A DNA stretch of 54,383 nt, from contig JAKSQX010000005.1 of assembly GCA_024403955.1 (NCBI GenBank), positions 1 through 54,383 on the forward strand, in the 5' to 3' direction. Below, in pieces: positions 27,593 to 35,310 of the stretch (position 1 is its first letter; the number at the start of each line of letters is the position of its first letter). The notes beneath the pieces were generated by a model. The model was not told where the DNA came from, searched no databases, and saw only the letters and a program-made list of their open reading frames with translations. The position numbers were made by a program, and so were the translations under genes. Origin of the DNA: Clostridia bacterium. GTDB lineage: Bacteria; Bacillota; Clostridia; Oscillospirales; Acutalibacteraceae.

Positions 27593-28075
27593 ATGCTAAA
27601 CATTAATATTATTTGTATTGGAAAGCTCAAAGAGAAATATCTCCGTGATGCCAGCGCAGAATACTCCAAAAGGTTGACTGCCTTTTGTAAACTAAATATA
27701 ATTGAACTCGATGAATATTCTTTGCCAGATAATCCATCTGACGCCCAAATCAAACAGGGCCTCGAAAAAGAGGGAAAGGCAATCCTTGATAAGATTCAAA
27801 AAGATGCCTTCGTATATGCGATGTGTATAGAAGGTAAACAGCGTTCATCACCAGCTCTTTCAAAAGAGATTCAGGATATTGCCCTTAACGGAAATAGCAA
27901 TATCACTTTCATAATTGGCGGATCATTTGGTCTCTCAGATGAGGTTAAAAAGAGAGCGAATATGAAACTTTCAATGTCAGAGATGACATTTCCACATCAG
28001 CTTGCCAGAATTATGCTTTTGGAACAGATTTATAGGGCTTTCCAAATCTCATCTGGTGGTAAGTATCATAAGTGA
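27593..28075 (+). CDS. rlmH: 23S rRNA (pseudouridine1915-N3)-methyltransferase
   Basis: SPOUT methyltransferase acting on helix 69 of 23S rRNA in the assembled ribosome. It has 160 residues, the standard size. Motifs are IICIGKLKEKYL at the start, FIIGGSFGLSDEV (SAM-binding knot) and the invariant C-terminus from EMTFPHQLARIMLLEQIYRA to YHK. ATG 27593 is chosen because TGGAGGTG lies immediately upstream; an earlier in-frame start would run into the WalJ-like gene. Confidence 0.97.
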   Translation: MLNINIICIGKLKEKYLRDASAEYSKRLTAFCKLNIIELDEYSLPDNPSDAQIKQGLEKEGKAILDKIQKDAFVYAMCIEGKQRSSPALSKEIQDIALNGNSNITFIIGGSFGLSDEVKKRANMKLSMSEMTFPHQLARIMLLEQIYRAFQISSGGKYHK

Positions 28076-28109
28076 CAAATAACGTAGTATAAAGGAAAGG
28101 AGGAGGAAT

Positions 28110-29129
28110 ATGGCTACTAAAAAGACTGAGGATGCAGCTAAAAAAACAACCAAAACTGCTAAAAAAGAAGAACCTGTAAAGTCAAACACCTTGACAGAAG
28201 ATAAAAAACCTGCCAAGAAGACCACTAAAAAGGTAGAAAAGCAAGCAGAAAAAGCCGAGCCAAAAACCTCCAAAAAGTCCACAACTACGAAGAAAACTAC
28301 TAAGAAGAAGGTAGAGGAAAAGAAACCTGCTGAAAAGAAAACAACTACCAAAAAAACTACAAAAAAGGTAGATGAACCAGCAAAAGAAGACAAGCCAAAG
28401 AAAACTACTAAAAAAGCTTCTGAAGATAAGAAACCTGCTGAGAAAAAAACTACAACTAAGAAGACAACTACTAAGAAGGAAGAACCAAAGGCTCGAGAAC
28501 CTGTAAAAGAGAAAAAACCTGCAGAAAAAAAGACTTCTACTACAAAGAAGACTACAACCACTAAAAAGAAAACATCAGAGGCTAAGAAACCTGCTCATAA
28601 GAAGGAGACGAAGCCAAAGGAAGAGAAAGTTGTAGAAGAGCCAAAGCCAATAGTTGAAGAGCCTATTGAGGAGCCAGCAAAGGTTGAACCTCAAAAAGGC
28701 CCGGTGGCTTTCCAATGGCGCTATGTAGTATTGTTCATACTGGTTGGACTTATTGCTGTATATGGACTTAACCTATTTAAGAATAGTGTTGCTAACGCTA
28801 GAGCGTATGCAAAGATGATGAATGAACTCGCAACAGCAGATCATAGAGTTCCAACTACAAAGCCTAAGGTTAAGGAGAAGTCTGACGGCGCCACAGAGAC
28901 ATGGTATGTTCTCTGGGAGGAATATGACCGTACAACTACTACAGAGGCTCCAGAGGAGACCACGGCGCCTCCTGCGACAACTGCTCCTGCCTCGCCAGAG
29001 GAGCCTGTAACTACAAATTCGGCTGAACCTACTAATACGGAGCCTTCAGAGGGTGGAGACTCAGGAAATACAGAGCCATCAGATAATCCTTCAACAGATG
29101 AACTAACAGACCAAACGGATCCAACTTAG
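28110..29129 (+). CDS. lysine-rich single-pass membrane protein with Thr/Pro/Glu-rich outer tail
   Basis: Unrecognised protein of 339 residues with three parts. Residues 1-170 are a histone-H1-like low-complexity tract of Lys, Thr, Ala and Pro, built from imperfect copies of a KKPAEKKTTTKKTTKK-like unit. One membrane helix lies at about 209-228 (YVVLFILVGLIAVYGLNLF). The last ~100 residues are rich in Thr, Glu, Pro and Ser, like a cell-wall spacer. By the positive-inside rule the basic tract is cytoplasmic, where it could bind DNA, RNA or membrane lipid. GGAGGAGG precedes ATG 28110. It ends at a terminator facing two lipoprotein genes. Confidence 0.85.
   Translation: MATKKTEDAAKKTTKTAKKEEPVKSNTLTEDKKPAKKTTKKVEKQAEKAEPKTSKKSTTTKKTTKKKVEEKKPAEKKTTTKKTTKKVDEPAKEDKPKKTTKKASEDKKPAEKKTTTKKTTTKKEEPKAREPVKEKKPAEKKTSTTKKTTTTKKKTSEAKKPAHKKETKPKEEKVVEEPKPIVEEPIEEPAKVEPQKGPVAFQWRYVVLFILVGLIAVYGLNLFKNSVANARAYAKMMNELATADHRVPTTKPKVKEKSDGATETWYVLWEEYDRTTTTEAPEETTAPPATTAPASPEEPVTTNSAEPTNTEPSEGGDSGNTEPSDNPSTDELTDQTDPT
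28115..28620 (+). repeat. coding low-complexity repeats (Lys/Thr/Pro/Ala)
   Basis: At least three imperfect copies of a ~100-base unit (near 28315, 28430 and 28510) encode KKPAEKKTTTKKTTKK-like blocks inside the membrane protein gene. A-rich codons make this stretch prone to slippage. Confidence 0.7.
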
Positions 29130-29146
29130 GCTGGCGAATCATAAAA

Positions 29147-29185
29147 ATAAGACCCTTTAGGAATTAACCTAAAGGGTCTTTTATT
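29147..29185 (+). terminator. bidirectional terminator between convergent genes
   Basis: Hairpin AAGACCCTTTAGG / CCTAAAGGGTCTT with a 6-base loop and T-rich flank; on the other strand the stem is followed by TTATTTTTATG. Confidence 0.9.
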
Positions 29186-29199
29186 ATGTATGTTTATGA

Positions 29200-30405
29200 T
29201 TAGTAGTTTACTGACCAGAATTCCTGGATTGAGATACCAACTACTGTGTTAACTGTGACTGCATTATCGCCATCACCTGTGTTGTTAACGTAGATGTATG
29301 TTGGAACATAGTGTGTAACATAGTCGAGGTAGCCATTGTATGAAACTCTAGCCTGGATTACAACACCCTTTGTTGTTGAGTAAGCGCCTGTGTACCACCC
29401 ACTGATGTCGATGACATCTGTACATGTCTTTGAGTAGTTGAGGGTGCCCTCTGGGTCTGGCTTAAGAGTGATTGTAAGTGTGTAGTAACCATCAGCATAT
29501 GTGGATGTTGCTGACTGAACCATACCAGCTGTAAGTGTGCTTGAAGTTTCGCTATTTTCAATAGGGAATTCAGCTATAACTTTATCGTGACCAACATATG
29601 CGTGAGGGTTGTTGCTTGTACCCTCTTTTACACCGGCGATTGCAAGGATTGTCTGTACTTCAGAAGATGGGGATTCGAGGTATTTAATTGTTCTTGATTG
29701 AAGTGTTACAGATGTAGCCTTTGACTTAACCTGGTTTGCAGAGGCATTGTAAAGAGCAACGATGCTACTGATATTTGTTGAATCAGCTACAGTTCCATTT
29801 GCTGGAGCGCCTGTCATGTCTCTCTTTGTAACTGAAGGTACAGTTACAGGGTCTGTAGTTGGTTTCTTTGTGACTGTAGGAGTCTGAGTCTTTGTTGTGG
29901 CTGGAGCCTTCTTTACAGCCTTAACCTGGTAGTAATACTGTGTGCCAGATATTGCCGCCTTATCAGTGTAAGAAGTCTCTGTTGTAGAATCAAGGTATGT
30001 ATAGCCACTTGATTTATTTGTGCTACGGTAGATGTTGTATTTTATAGCACCTGAAACAGCTGCCCATTTAATTACAGGATAACCACTCTTATTTGTTGTG
30101 GCGTTTGAAGAAGAGATTACTGATGAGCCACCAGCAAATGAGATAGGTGTATCTTCATATGCTGATACGCCACCACCTGAATAACTACCACTATAAGCGA
30201 TTGTACCTGCCTCTGCTGTGTCATCACCTTCAATATCACCGTTGAGATATGACCAGATATCAATACCTGAGTCTGCAGATGTTGTAGTAGTGGTTTTCTT
30301 CTTTGTTGTGAGAACGACATCGTCGTCGTCATCACCACAAGCACTAAGGGAGAAGATCATCAAAAGCGCAAAGAGAAGTGCTAAGATTCTTCTAGCTGTT
30401 TTCAT
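29200..30405 (-). CDS. lipoprotein with FN3-like domain and a conserved C-terminal domain shared with its neighbour
   Basis: Exported lipoprotein of 401 residues. The signal peptide ends in the lipobox LSAC (Cys about 24), followed by an acidic GDDDDD and a Thr/Lys-rich linker. About 110-180 resembles a fibronectin type III repeat (VIKWAAVSGAIKYNIYRST ... TQYYYQVKAV). After a second Thr/Pro linker, the last ~190 residues match the C-terminus of the next lipoprotein: IVALYNASANQVKSKATSV near its start and SIQEFWSVNY at its end. ATG 30405 is preferred over ATG 30411 because GAGGT lies immediately before the latter. Function unknown; a surface-binding role is inference. Confidence 0.88.
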   Translation of the reverse strand: MKTARRILALLFALLMIFSLSACGDDDDDVVLTTKKKTTTTTSADSGIDIWSYLNGDIEGDDTAEAGTIAYSGSYSGGGVSAYEDTPISFAGGSSVISSSNATTNKSGYPVIKWAAVSGAIKYNIYRSTNKSSGYTYLDSTTETSYTDKAAISGTQYYYQVKAVKKAPATTKTQTPTVTKKPTTDPVTVPSVTKRDMTGAPANGTVADSTNISSIVALYNASANQVKSKATSVTLQSRTIKYLESPSSEVQTILAIAGVKEGTSNNPHAYVGHDKVIAEFPIENSETSSTLTAGMVQSATSTYADGYYTLTITLKPDPEGTLNYSKTCTDVIDISGWYTGAYSTTKGVVIQARVSYNGYLDYVTHYVPTYIYVNNTGDGDNAVTVNTVVGISIQEFWSVNY

Positions 30406-30428
30406 AAACATACCTCGATTGATTTATT

Positions 30429-31418
30429 TTATGAGTAAGAGATTGTCCACCACTGTTCAAGTGCTACTGCGAAGTACTCATCTGTAGCATAGAAGTAAGC
30501 TGGCATATATGAGTGGAGGTTAATGAGCTGTCCAGCTGCATTAATTGTTGCTTCGATATATACGTCTTTGCAAGCCATATATTTGAGTTTACCTACTGAA
30601 AGTGGAACTGCAAGATCAGAAACTGCTGTTGCTGAAACAGCCTTGTTTGAATAATTCTGAGCCTGGTCAGTATCATCTTTTACTTTGATAACAATAATTG
30701 TGTTGTCGCCTGATTTTGTCATTGTTGCTGACTTGACATCAGCTTCTGTGAGGTTGCAAACATATGACTGCTTCTCAACGATGAAGTCGTTCTTGATGCT
30801 TGAACCTGTAACAACTTTAGCTTTGGTATCATCTTTTTCAGAGAAGGCGCTCTTAACGATACCAGCTGAAAGACCTGAGATATTGCCACCGAGTTCGACA
30901 TACTTCTCGCGTGTTCTTGTGCATGTAACACCTGAAGTGTTTGATTTGATTTTGTTGGCAGCTGTTTTATATGTGTTTACAATATCAGCAGTTGTTGGAG
31001 CTGCTGGAGTATTGCTGTTACCACTATTGTTTGTTGGAGCAGTCTGTCCACCGGCGTTGCTATTTGTTTTACCAGCTGTGCTGCCACTCTGCTGATTAGT
31101 AGCTGTACCATTTGAAGCAGGAGCAGATGTCCCGTTCGAAGACTTCTTAACTGTTTTTGTTACTGTTTCACCTTTTTCGTTTACTTCAGTAACAACTTCA
31201 GTTTCTTCTTCGTCCTCAGGCTCAGTTGTCTCTTCTTCTGGTTTTGTCTCCTCGGCAATCTTATCCTGATTACGCTTTGGGTTTTCCCAGATTACTTCGC
31301 CTTTTACGACACCGTCCCATCCGAGCTTCATGAAGTCCATGTCAAGTGAACAGCCGGTGAGTGTGAGCATCATAACAAGAGTTATGATGAGAGCGGATAA
31401 ACGTTTGCTTTGTTTCAT
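30429..31418 (-). CDS. lipoprotein, paralogue of the downstream FN3 lipoprotein
   Basis: Exported lipoprotein of 329 residues with signal peptide and lipobox LTGC (Cys about 22). An acidic EE/TE-rich and then Ser/Asn/Thr/Gly-rich linker (about 50-145) leads to a C-terminal domain of about 180 residues that aligns with the neighbour: IVNTYKTAANKIKSNTSGV against IVALYNASANQVKSKATSV, and ALEQWWTISYS against SIQEFWSVNY. There is no FN3 domain. ATG 31418 follows GGGAGGG at correct spacing; a longer frame to 31451 has no ribosome site. It lies 23 bases upstream of its paralogue on the same strand, so the two are probably one transcript. Confidence 0.87.
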   Translation of the reverse strand: MKQSKRLSALIITLVMMLTLTGCSLDMDFMKLGWDGVVKGEVIWENPKRNQDKIAEETKPEEETTEPEDEEETEVVTEVNEKGETVTKTVKKSSNGTSAPASNGTATNQQSGSTAGKTNSNAGGQTAPTNNSGNSNTPAAPTTADIVNTYKTAANKIKSNTSGVTCTRTREKYVELGGNISGLSAGIVKSAFSEKDDTKAKVVTGSSIKNDFIVEKQSYVCNLTEADVKSATMTKSGDNTIIVIKVKDDTDQAQNYSNKAVSATAVSDLAVPLSVGKLKYMACKDVYIEATINAAGQLINLHSYMPAYFYATDEYFAVALEQWWTISYS

Positions 31419-31547
31419 TTGGTAACCCTCCCTGGGAATAGTATAATACAATGTTTTTAATATATGAGCGCTATTATTATAAAAGAAGTTACACTTGTTT
31501 GCAAGTATGCATTGTGATAAGATATCTTGCTGTAGGGAGGTGAAAAA

Positions 31548-32471
31548 ATGCTACAGAATTTCTTGATTGTTAGTCAACAGGTACTTGTGCTCTGCTGTCT
31601 TATGGCACTTGGATTTATATGTAATAAGATTCATTGGCTTGATGCAAAAGCAGTTAAGAGTATTACAAATATTGTACTTTTCTTTGTAACTCCATGTGTA
31701 ATCATCGATTCTTTCTCACGTGATGTTGATCCTTCACTTATTTCAGGGCTCATTGTTGCTGCCGTAATAGCATTTTTCACTTTCGGTTTTTCAATTGCAT
31801 TTGCGCATCTCTGTATAAAGGATAAAGACAAAGACATAGAACGCGTATATAGGTATGCTTCTATCTTTGGCAACTGTGGCTTTATGGCGCTTCCTTTAGA
31901 ACATGCGGTACTCGGTGATATTGGTACCTTCTACGGTACAGCTTTTATTGCAATATTTAACCTCATAGTCTGGACTTATGGTGTCTGGCTTATGAGTGGA
32001 GACAAGGCAAATATCAAGGCAAAGGCCTTATTTACAAATCCTGGTCTTATAGGTGCCGTGATTGGAATACTTCTTCTTGTAACAGGATTTAGATTCCCAT
32101 TAGTTATAAGTACAACAATTGGATATATGGCAGATTTAAATACGCCACTTCCAATGATTGTAATTGGTTATTATCTCGGTAATTTGAGTGTTAAGAAGAT
32201 TGTCTCAAACAGGAAACAGTATTTAATTGCATTTTATAGATTACTTTTAATTCCTGGCGTGATGCTTGTTATTATGCACTTTGCAAAAGTCGACCCGGTT
32301 GTTATGGTTGTATCAACAATCGCTGCATCGGCGCCTACAGCGGCAAATACGGCCATGTTCGCAACGCTCTATGACAAGGATGCTGAACTCGGCGCCCAAC
32401 TGATGTCGGTGACGACACTGCTCTCACTTATAACATTGCCATTGCTTGTGGCGCTCGCACAAACTTTATAA
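31548..32471 (+). CDS. AEC-family (auxin efflux carrier-like) transporter
   Basis: Membrane transporter of 307 residues with about ten hydrophobic segments in two inverted halves. The N-terminal half has the family pattern LMALGFICNKIHWLDAKAVKSITNIVLFFVTPCVIIDSF; the second half has PTAANTAMFATLYDKDAELGAQLMSVTTLLSLITLPL, the usual AEC ending. Characterised bacterial members move malate or other carboxylates. GGGAGGTG precedes ATG 31548. A terminator follows directly. Substrate unknown. Confidence 0.92.
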   Translation: MLQNFLIVSQQVLVLCCLMALGFICNKIHWLDAKAVKSITNIVLFFVTPCVIIDSFSRDVDPSLISGLIVAAVIAFFTFGFSIAFAHLCIKDKDKDIERVYRYASIFGNCGFMALPLEHAVLGDIGTFYGTAFIAIFNLIVWTYGVWLMSGDKANIKAKALFTNPGLIGAVIGILLLVTGFRFPLVISTTIGYMADLNTPLPMIVIGYYLGNLSVKKIVSNRKQYLIAFYRLLLIPGVMLVIMHFAKVDPVVMVVSTIAASAPTAANTAMFATLYDKDAELGAQLMSVTTLLSLITLPLLVALAQTL

Positions 32472-32476
32472 ATAAC

Positions 32477-32507
32477 AAAGCCGAGAGGGTTTCCTCTCGG
32501 CTTTTTG
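32477..32507 (+). terminator. bidirectional terminator after the AEC transporter
   Basis: Hairpin AAGCCGAGAGG-GTTT-CCTCTCGGCTT with T run; the A run on the left lets it also end the flavoprotein transcript from the minus strand. Confidence 0.92.
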
Positions 32508-32517
32508 CTTTGTTTAA

Positions 32518-33450
32518 TTATTTCTTTTTCTTCTCTGAAGCACGCTTGTCATTGATTTCCTTCATGTTTTCTTCAGTGATGAGTTCAACACCGTTTTCCT
32601 TTGCCCAGTTAACACAACCCATGAGAGCTGTCTTAAGGAATGGACGTGGAACCTTGTTGAGCATCATAAGAGCCTCATCTGTGAATCTAATCTTGTCGTC
32701 GCAACGGTCAGCTGCATAACGGATAGATGCAAGGTCAACTTCCTTAGAAGCTGGAATTGGCTCAGCGTGTGGCTTTGTGATCTTAGGGAACTTTGTATAC
32801 CAGAAGTTCTTAGAATCACGATAACCGTAATCAACTGGTACTGGTGGGAAGTCTGAAGCTTTAACACCGTTAACGATAGCGTTATAATACTTCTCCTTCA
32901 TGAGGATCTTGTCGATCTTAAGTACGAATGTAGCACCGAGAGGTGATGTAATACCGTTGAAGTTGTTGAATGGACCCTCATAACCGTCCATCTGACCTGG
33001 CTTCCATTTGCCACCGTCTTCAAGAGAGTCATCCCATGTACACTCGATTACCTGGAAAGCATCTGTGAGTACTGGAGGACGATCAGGATCTTCTGGACCA
33101 GCGAGACCTTTTTCTACAGGCCACTTGAAGTCAGGCATCTTATCTGATGAAGGACCAGGGAAGCCAAGACGTACAGCTTCTTTGAATGTCTTTGGCTCAT
33201 CAGTGATGAAGTTGAGTGCGAGTTTCTTTGTGCGAAGAAGGTTCTGGCATGTGTTGCTGTTGTTTCTGCAGTTAAGTACCATAGCGTAGTAATCTCTACC
33301 TGCAACATAGTAAGGGAATACAAGTGAGTATGAACCTACGTTAAGGCTACCATCTGGATTCATAGTAGTAATACATACTGTTGGCATTGGGAAGAAGAGA
33401 GATGTCTGGTAGAAGTTATCTACTACTCTCAAATCTTTGAATGAACTCAT
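32518..33450 (-). CDS. flavin reductase-like FMN-binding protein with C-terminal PCP_red domain
   Basis: Predicted flavoprotein of 310 residues. The first ~240 form a flavin-reductase-like split barrel: FFPMPTVCITTMNPDGSLNVGSYSLVFPYYVAG and CRNNSNTCQNLLRTKKLALNFI. Residues about 254-300 match the small PCP_red domain known from the end of light-independent protochlorophyllide reductase subunit B: FTDEALMMLNKVPRPFLKTAL ... AKENGVELITEENMKEI. ATG 33450 with GAGGT upstream is the start. It lies 34 bases downstream of a MarR-type regulator on the same strand. The redox substrate is unknown. Confidence 0.85.
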   Translation of the reverse strand: MSSFKDLRVVDNFYQTSLFFPMPTVCITTMNPDGSLNVGSYSLVFPYYVAGRDYYAMVLNCRNNSNTCQNLLRTKKLALNFITDEPKTFKEAVRLGFPGPSSDKMPDFKWPVEKGLAGPEDPDRPPVLTDAFQVIECTWDDSLEDGGKWKPGQMDGYEGPFNNFNGITSPLGATFVLKIDKILMKEKYYNAIVNGVKASDFPPVPVDYGYRDSKNFWYTKFPKITKPHAEPIPASKEVDLASIRYAADRCDDKIRFTDEALMMLNKVPRPFLKTALMGCVNWAKENGVELITEENMKEINDKRASEKKKK

Positions 33451-33484
33451 TTTTATTACCTCTTTTTCAAAAATTATTTTCTCG

Positions 33485-33913
33485 TTATTTGGAAGCCTCT
33501 TCTTTGAGGGACATTGCCTCATCGAGCATTTTATCAAGCAGAGCTTCAAACTGTTTTTGCTCGTCCGCTGAGAGGGCAGAGGAGACCTTGTTTACCCAAT
33601 CATCGTATACGTTGACTGCATCCTTAATAAGGTCGCGTCCAGCGTCTGTGAGATTGATAAGGTTCTGCCTTCTGTTGTTTGGGTTTACCTCTCTAGTTAT
33701 GAGACCTTTTGTCTCAAGAGATACGAGAGCCTTCGCAACAGTTGTCTTGTCGAGCATATAGGACTTTGAAATCATGTCCTGTGGTGCGTTAGGATAGAAG
33801 TTGAGGAAAGAGCAGATTGTGTACTCTGTGTCGTTAACTCCCAAATCCTTTGTTACAAGACGTCCGTAGTCTCTACCGCAACGGAATAATAAGGTGAATT
33901 TGTTGAATTCCAT
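33485..33913 (-). CDS. MarR-family transcriptional regulator
   Basis: DNA-binding protein of 142 residues with the MarR winged helix: YTICSFLNFYPNAPQDMISKSYMLDKTTVAKALVSLETKGLITRE, followed by the wing NPNNRRQNLINLTDAGR. Helices at both ends would form the dimer. The ATG at 33913 is chosen because AGGTGG lies eight bases upstream; a longer frame to 33961 would run through the operator region. It is first in a two-gene transcript with the flavin-reductase-like protein, and its promoter overlaps three similar dyads, so it probably represses itself and its partner until a ligand binds. Confidence 0.92.
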   Translation of the reverse strand: MEFNKFTLLFRCGRDYGRLVTKDLGVNDTEYTICSFLNFYPNAPQDMISKSYMLDKTTVAKALVSLETKGLITREVNPNNRRQNLINLTDAGRDLIKDAVNVYDDWVNKVSSALSADEQKQFEALLDKMLDEAMSLKEEASK

Positions 33914-33934
33914 ATGTTCACCACCTAGGGATAA

Positions 33935-33995
33935 TTGAAAATTCAACAGTTGAATTTTCAACTAAATTATATCACTAACAGTTGAAAAGTCAACT
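33935..33995 (-). promoter_or_regulatory. MarR promoter with three dyad operators
   Basis: On the minus strand, -35 TTGACT (33988-33993), a 16-base spacer and -10 TATAAT (33966-33971). Three related near-palindromes surround it: 33935-33946 (TTGAAAATTCAA), 33948-33963 (AGTTGAATTTTCAACT) and 33980-33995 (AGTTGAAAAGTCAACT). The third covers the -35 and the second covers the transcript start. Confidence 0.75.
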
Positions 33996-34079
33996 ATTTT
34001 GGAATAATATAAAAATGAAATTGATAACTTGGGAAGCAATCTATGAAATATATGCAGAGTACGAACAAATGCTAATAGA

Positions 34080-34118
34080 AAAATAAAAAGCCCAGAGGAA
34101 AACAACCTCTGAGCTTCT
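34080..34118 (-). terminator. terminator of the serC-serA transcript
   Basis: On the minus strand, AGCTCAGAGG pairs with CCTCTGGGCT (one mismatch) around TTGTTTT, followed by TTTTATTTTT. It lies 10-50 bases after the serA stop. Confidence 0.85.
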
Positions 34119-34128
34119 ATTTTGTCTT

Positions 34129-35298
34129 TTACTTTAAAACTCTAATTCTAATTACGCCTTCAATTGACTTGAGCTTTTCAACAAGTTCTGTATGAACATA
34201 CTCGTCAATATCAACCATTGTGTATGCGTAGTCGCCCTTTGAACGGTTTGAGAGATCAACGATGTTGATATTTGAGTCAGTGAAAGGTGTTGTAATTTGG
34301 TTGAGCATGTTAGGAATGTTCTTGTGAAGAATACAAACTCTGTATGCTGCATTTCTCTCCATAAATGAATTAGGGAGATTAACTGAGTTCTTGATGTTAC
34401 CATTTTCAAGATAGTCAATGAGCTCGAGAGCAGCCATTCTAGCACAGTTGTCCTCTGACTCTGGAGTTGAGGCACCGAGGTGAGGAAGAGCGATAACACC
34501 AGGGACATTTAAGATGTCCTCAGAGATAAAGTCTGTTACATAAGCAGATACTTTACCTGTACCGAGTGCCTCGATGATGTCCTCTGTGTTGACGAGCTCG
34601 CCACGTGCAAAGTTTAAGATACGAACGCCATCCTTCATACCGGCGATTGAAGAGTCGTTGATGAGGTCGCGGGTCTCATTATTAAGTGGAACATGAACTG
34701 TGATGTAGTCACATGTTGCAAATACTTCCTGAATTGACTTAGCGTGGTGAATTGAGTGTGAGAGGTTCCAAGCGGCGTCAACTGAGAGGTATGGGTCGTA
34801 ACCATAAACGTCCATGCCGAGGTTCTTAGCTGCGTTTGCAACCTGAACGCCGATAGCTCCGAGGCCGATAACGCCGAGCTTTTTGCCCTTGATTTCAGGA
34901 CCGGCAAAAGCGCCCTTGCCTTTTTCGGCCTGCTTTGCTACGTCAGCATCTGCTGTGTCCTTTAAGTCCTTAGCAAAGTTGATTGCTGAAACAATCTTAC
35001 GAGAGGAGAGGAAGAGACCACAGATAACGAGCTCTTTAACTGCGTTAGCGTTAGCACCAGGCGTGTTGAAAACAACAATACCCTGCTCAGCACACTTGTC
35101 GCAAGGTATGTTATTTGTACCTGCGCCACAGCGTGCGATAGCAACTGTGTTCTCAGAGAATTCCATATCGTGCATAGCAGCGGAACGGACCATGATAGCA
35201 TCAGGATCTTCCATCTCTGTGCCGTATGTATATGTCTTGCGGTCGAAGTTGTCGAGGCCGTAAGGAGAAATCTTATTTAAAGTTAAAATCTTATACAT
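34129..35298 (-). CDS. serA: D-3-phosphoglycerate dehydrogenase
   Basis: First enzyme of serine synthesis, oxidising 3-phosphoglycerate with NAD+. The 389 residues correspond to the short form with a C-terminal ACT domain. Motifs are RCGAGTNNIP, the NAD-binding GKKLGVIGLGAIGVQVA with the following Asp in YGYDPY, ARGELV with the catalytic Arg, and PHLGAST with the catalytic His. The ACT domain (about 315-389) suggests feedback by serine. It lies 12 bases downstream of serC. Confidence 0.95.
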   Translation of the reverse strand: MYKILTLNKISPYGLDNFDRKTYTYGTEMEDPDAIMVRSAAMHDMEFSENTVAIARCGAGTNNIPCDKCAEQGIVVFNTPGANANAVKELVICGLFLSSRKIVSAINFAKDLKDTADADVAKQAEKGKGAFAGPEIKGKKLGVIGLGAIGVQVANAAKNLGMDVYGYDPYLSVDAAWNLSHSIHHAKSIQEVFATCDYITVHVPLNNETRDLINDSSIAGMKDGVRILNFARGELVNTEDIIEALGTGKVSAYVTDFISEDILNVPGVIALPHLGASTPESEDNCARMAALELIDYLENGNIKNSVNLPNSFMERNAAYRVCILHKNIPNMLNQITTPFTDSNINIVDLSNRSKGDYAYTMVDIDEYVHTELVEKLKSIEGVIRIRVLK

Positions 35299-35310
35299 TA
35301 GAAATACCTC

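Noticed and set aside
28115..28620. Repeats considered as a CRISPR or VNTR array
   Set aside because: The repeats are imperfect, in frame and continuous, with no spacers; they are low-complexity coding sequence.
29200..31418. About fifteen N-x-S/T sequons in the two lipoproteins, as possible STT3 targets
   Set aside because: The proteins are rich in Asn, Ser and Thr, so about this number is expected by chance, and none has the acidic residue at -2 required by PglB. It does not support glycosylation.
34015..34086. 23-codon frame MKLITWEAIYEIYAEYEQMLIEK on the plus strand
   Set aside because: No ribosome site, only a weak -10, and it lies between the MarR operators and the serA terminator. 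Too little to call a gene.
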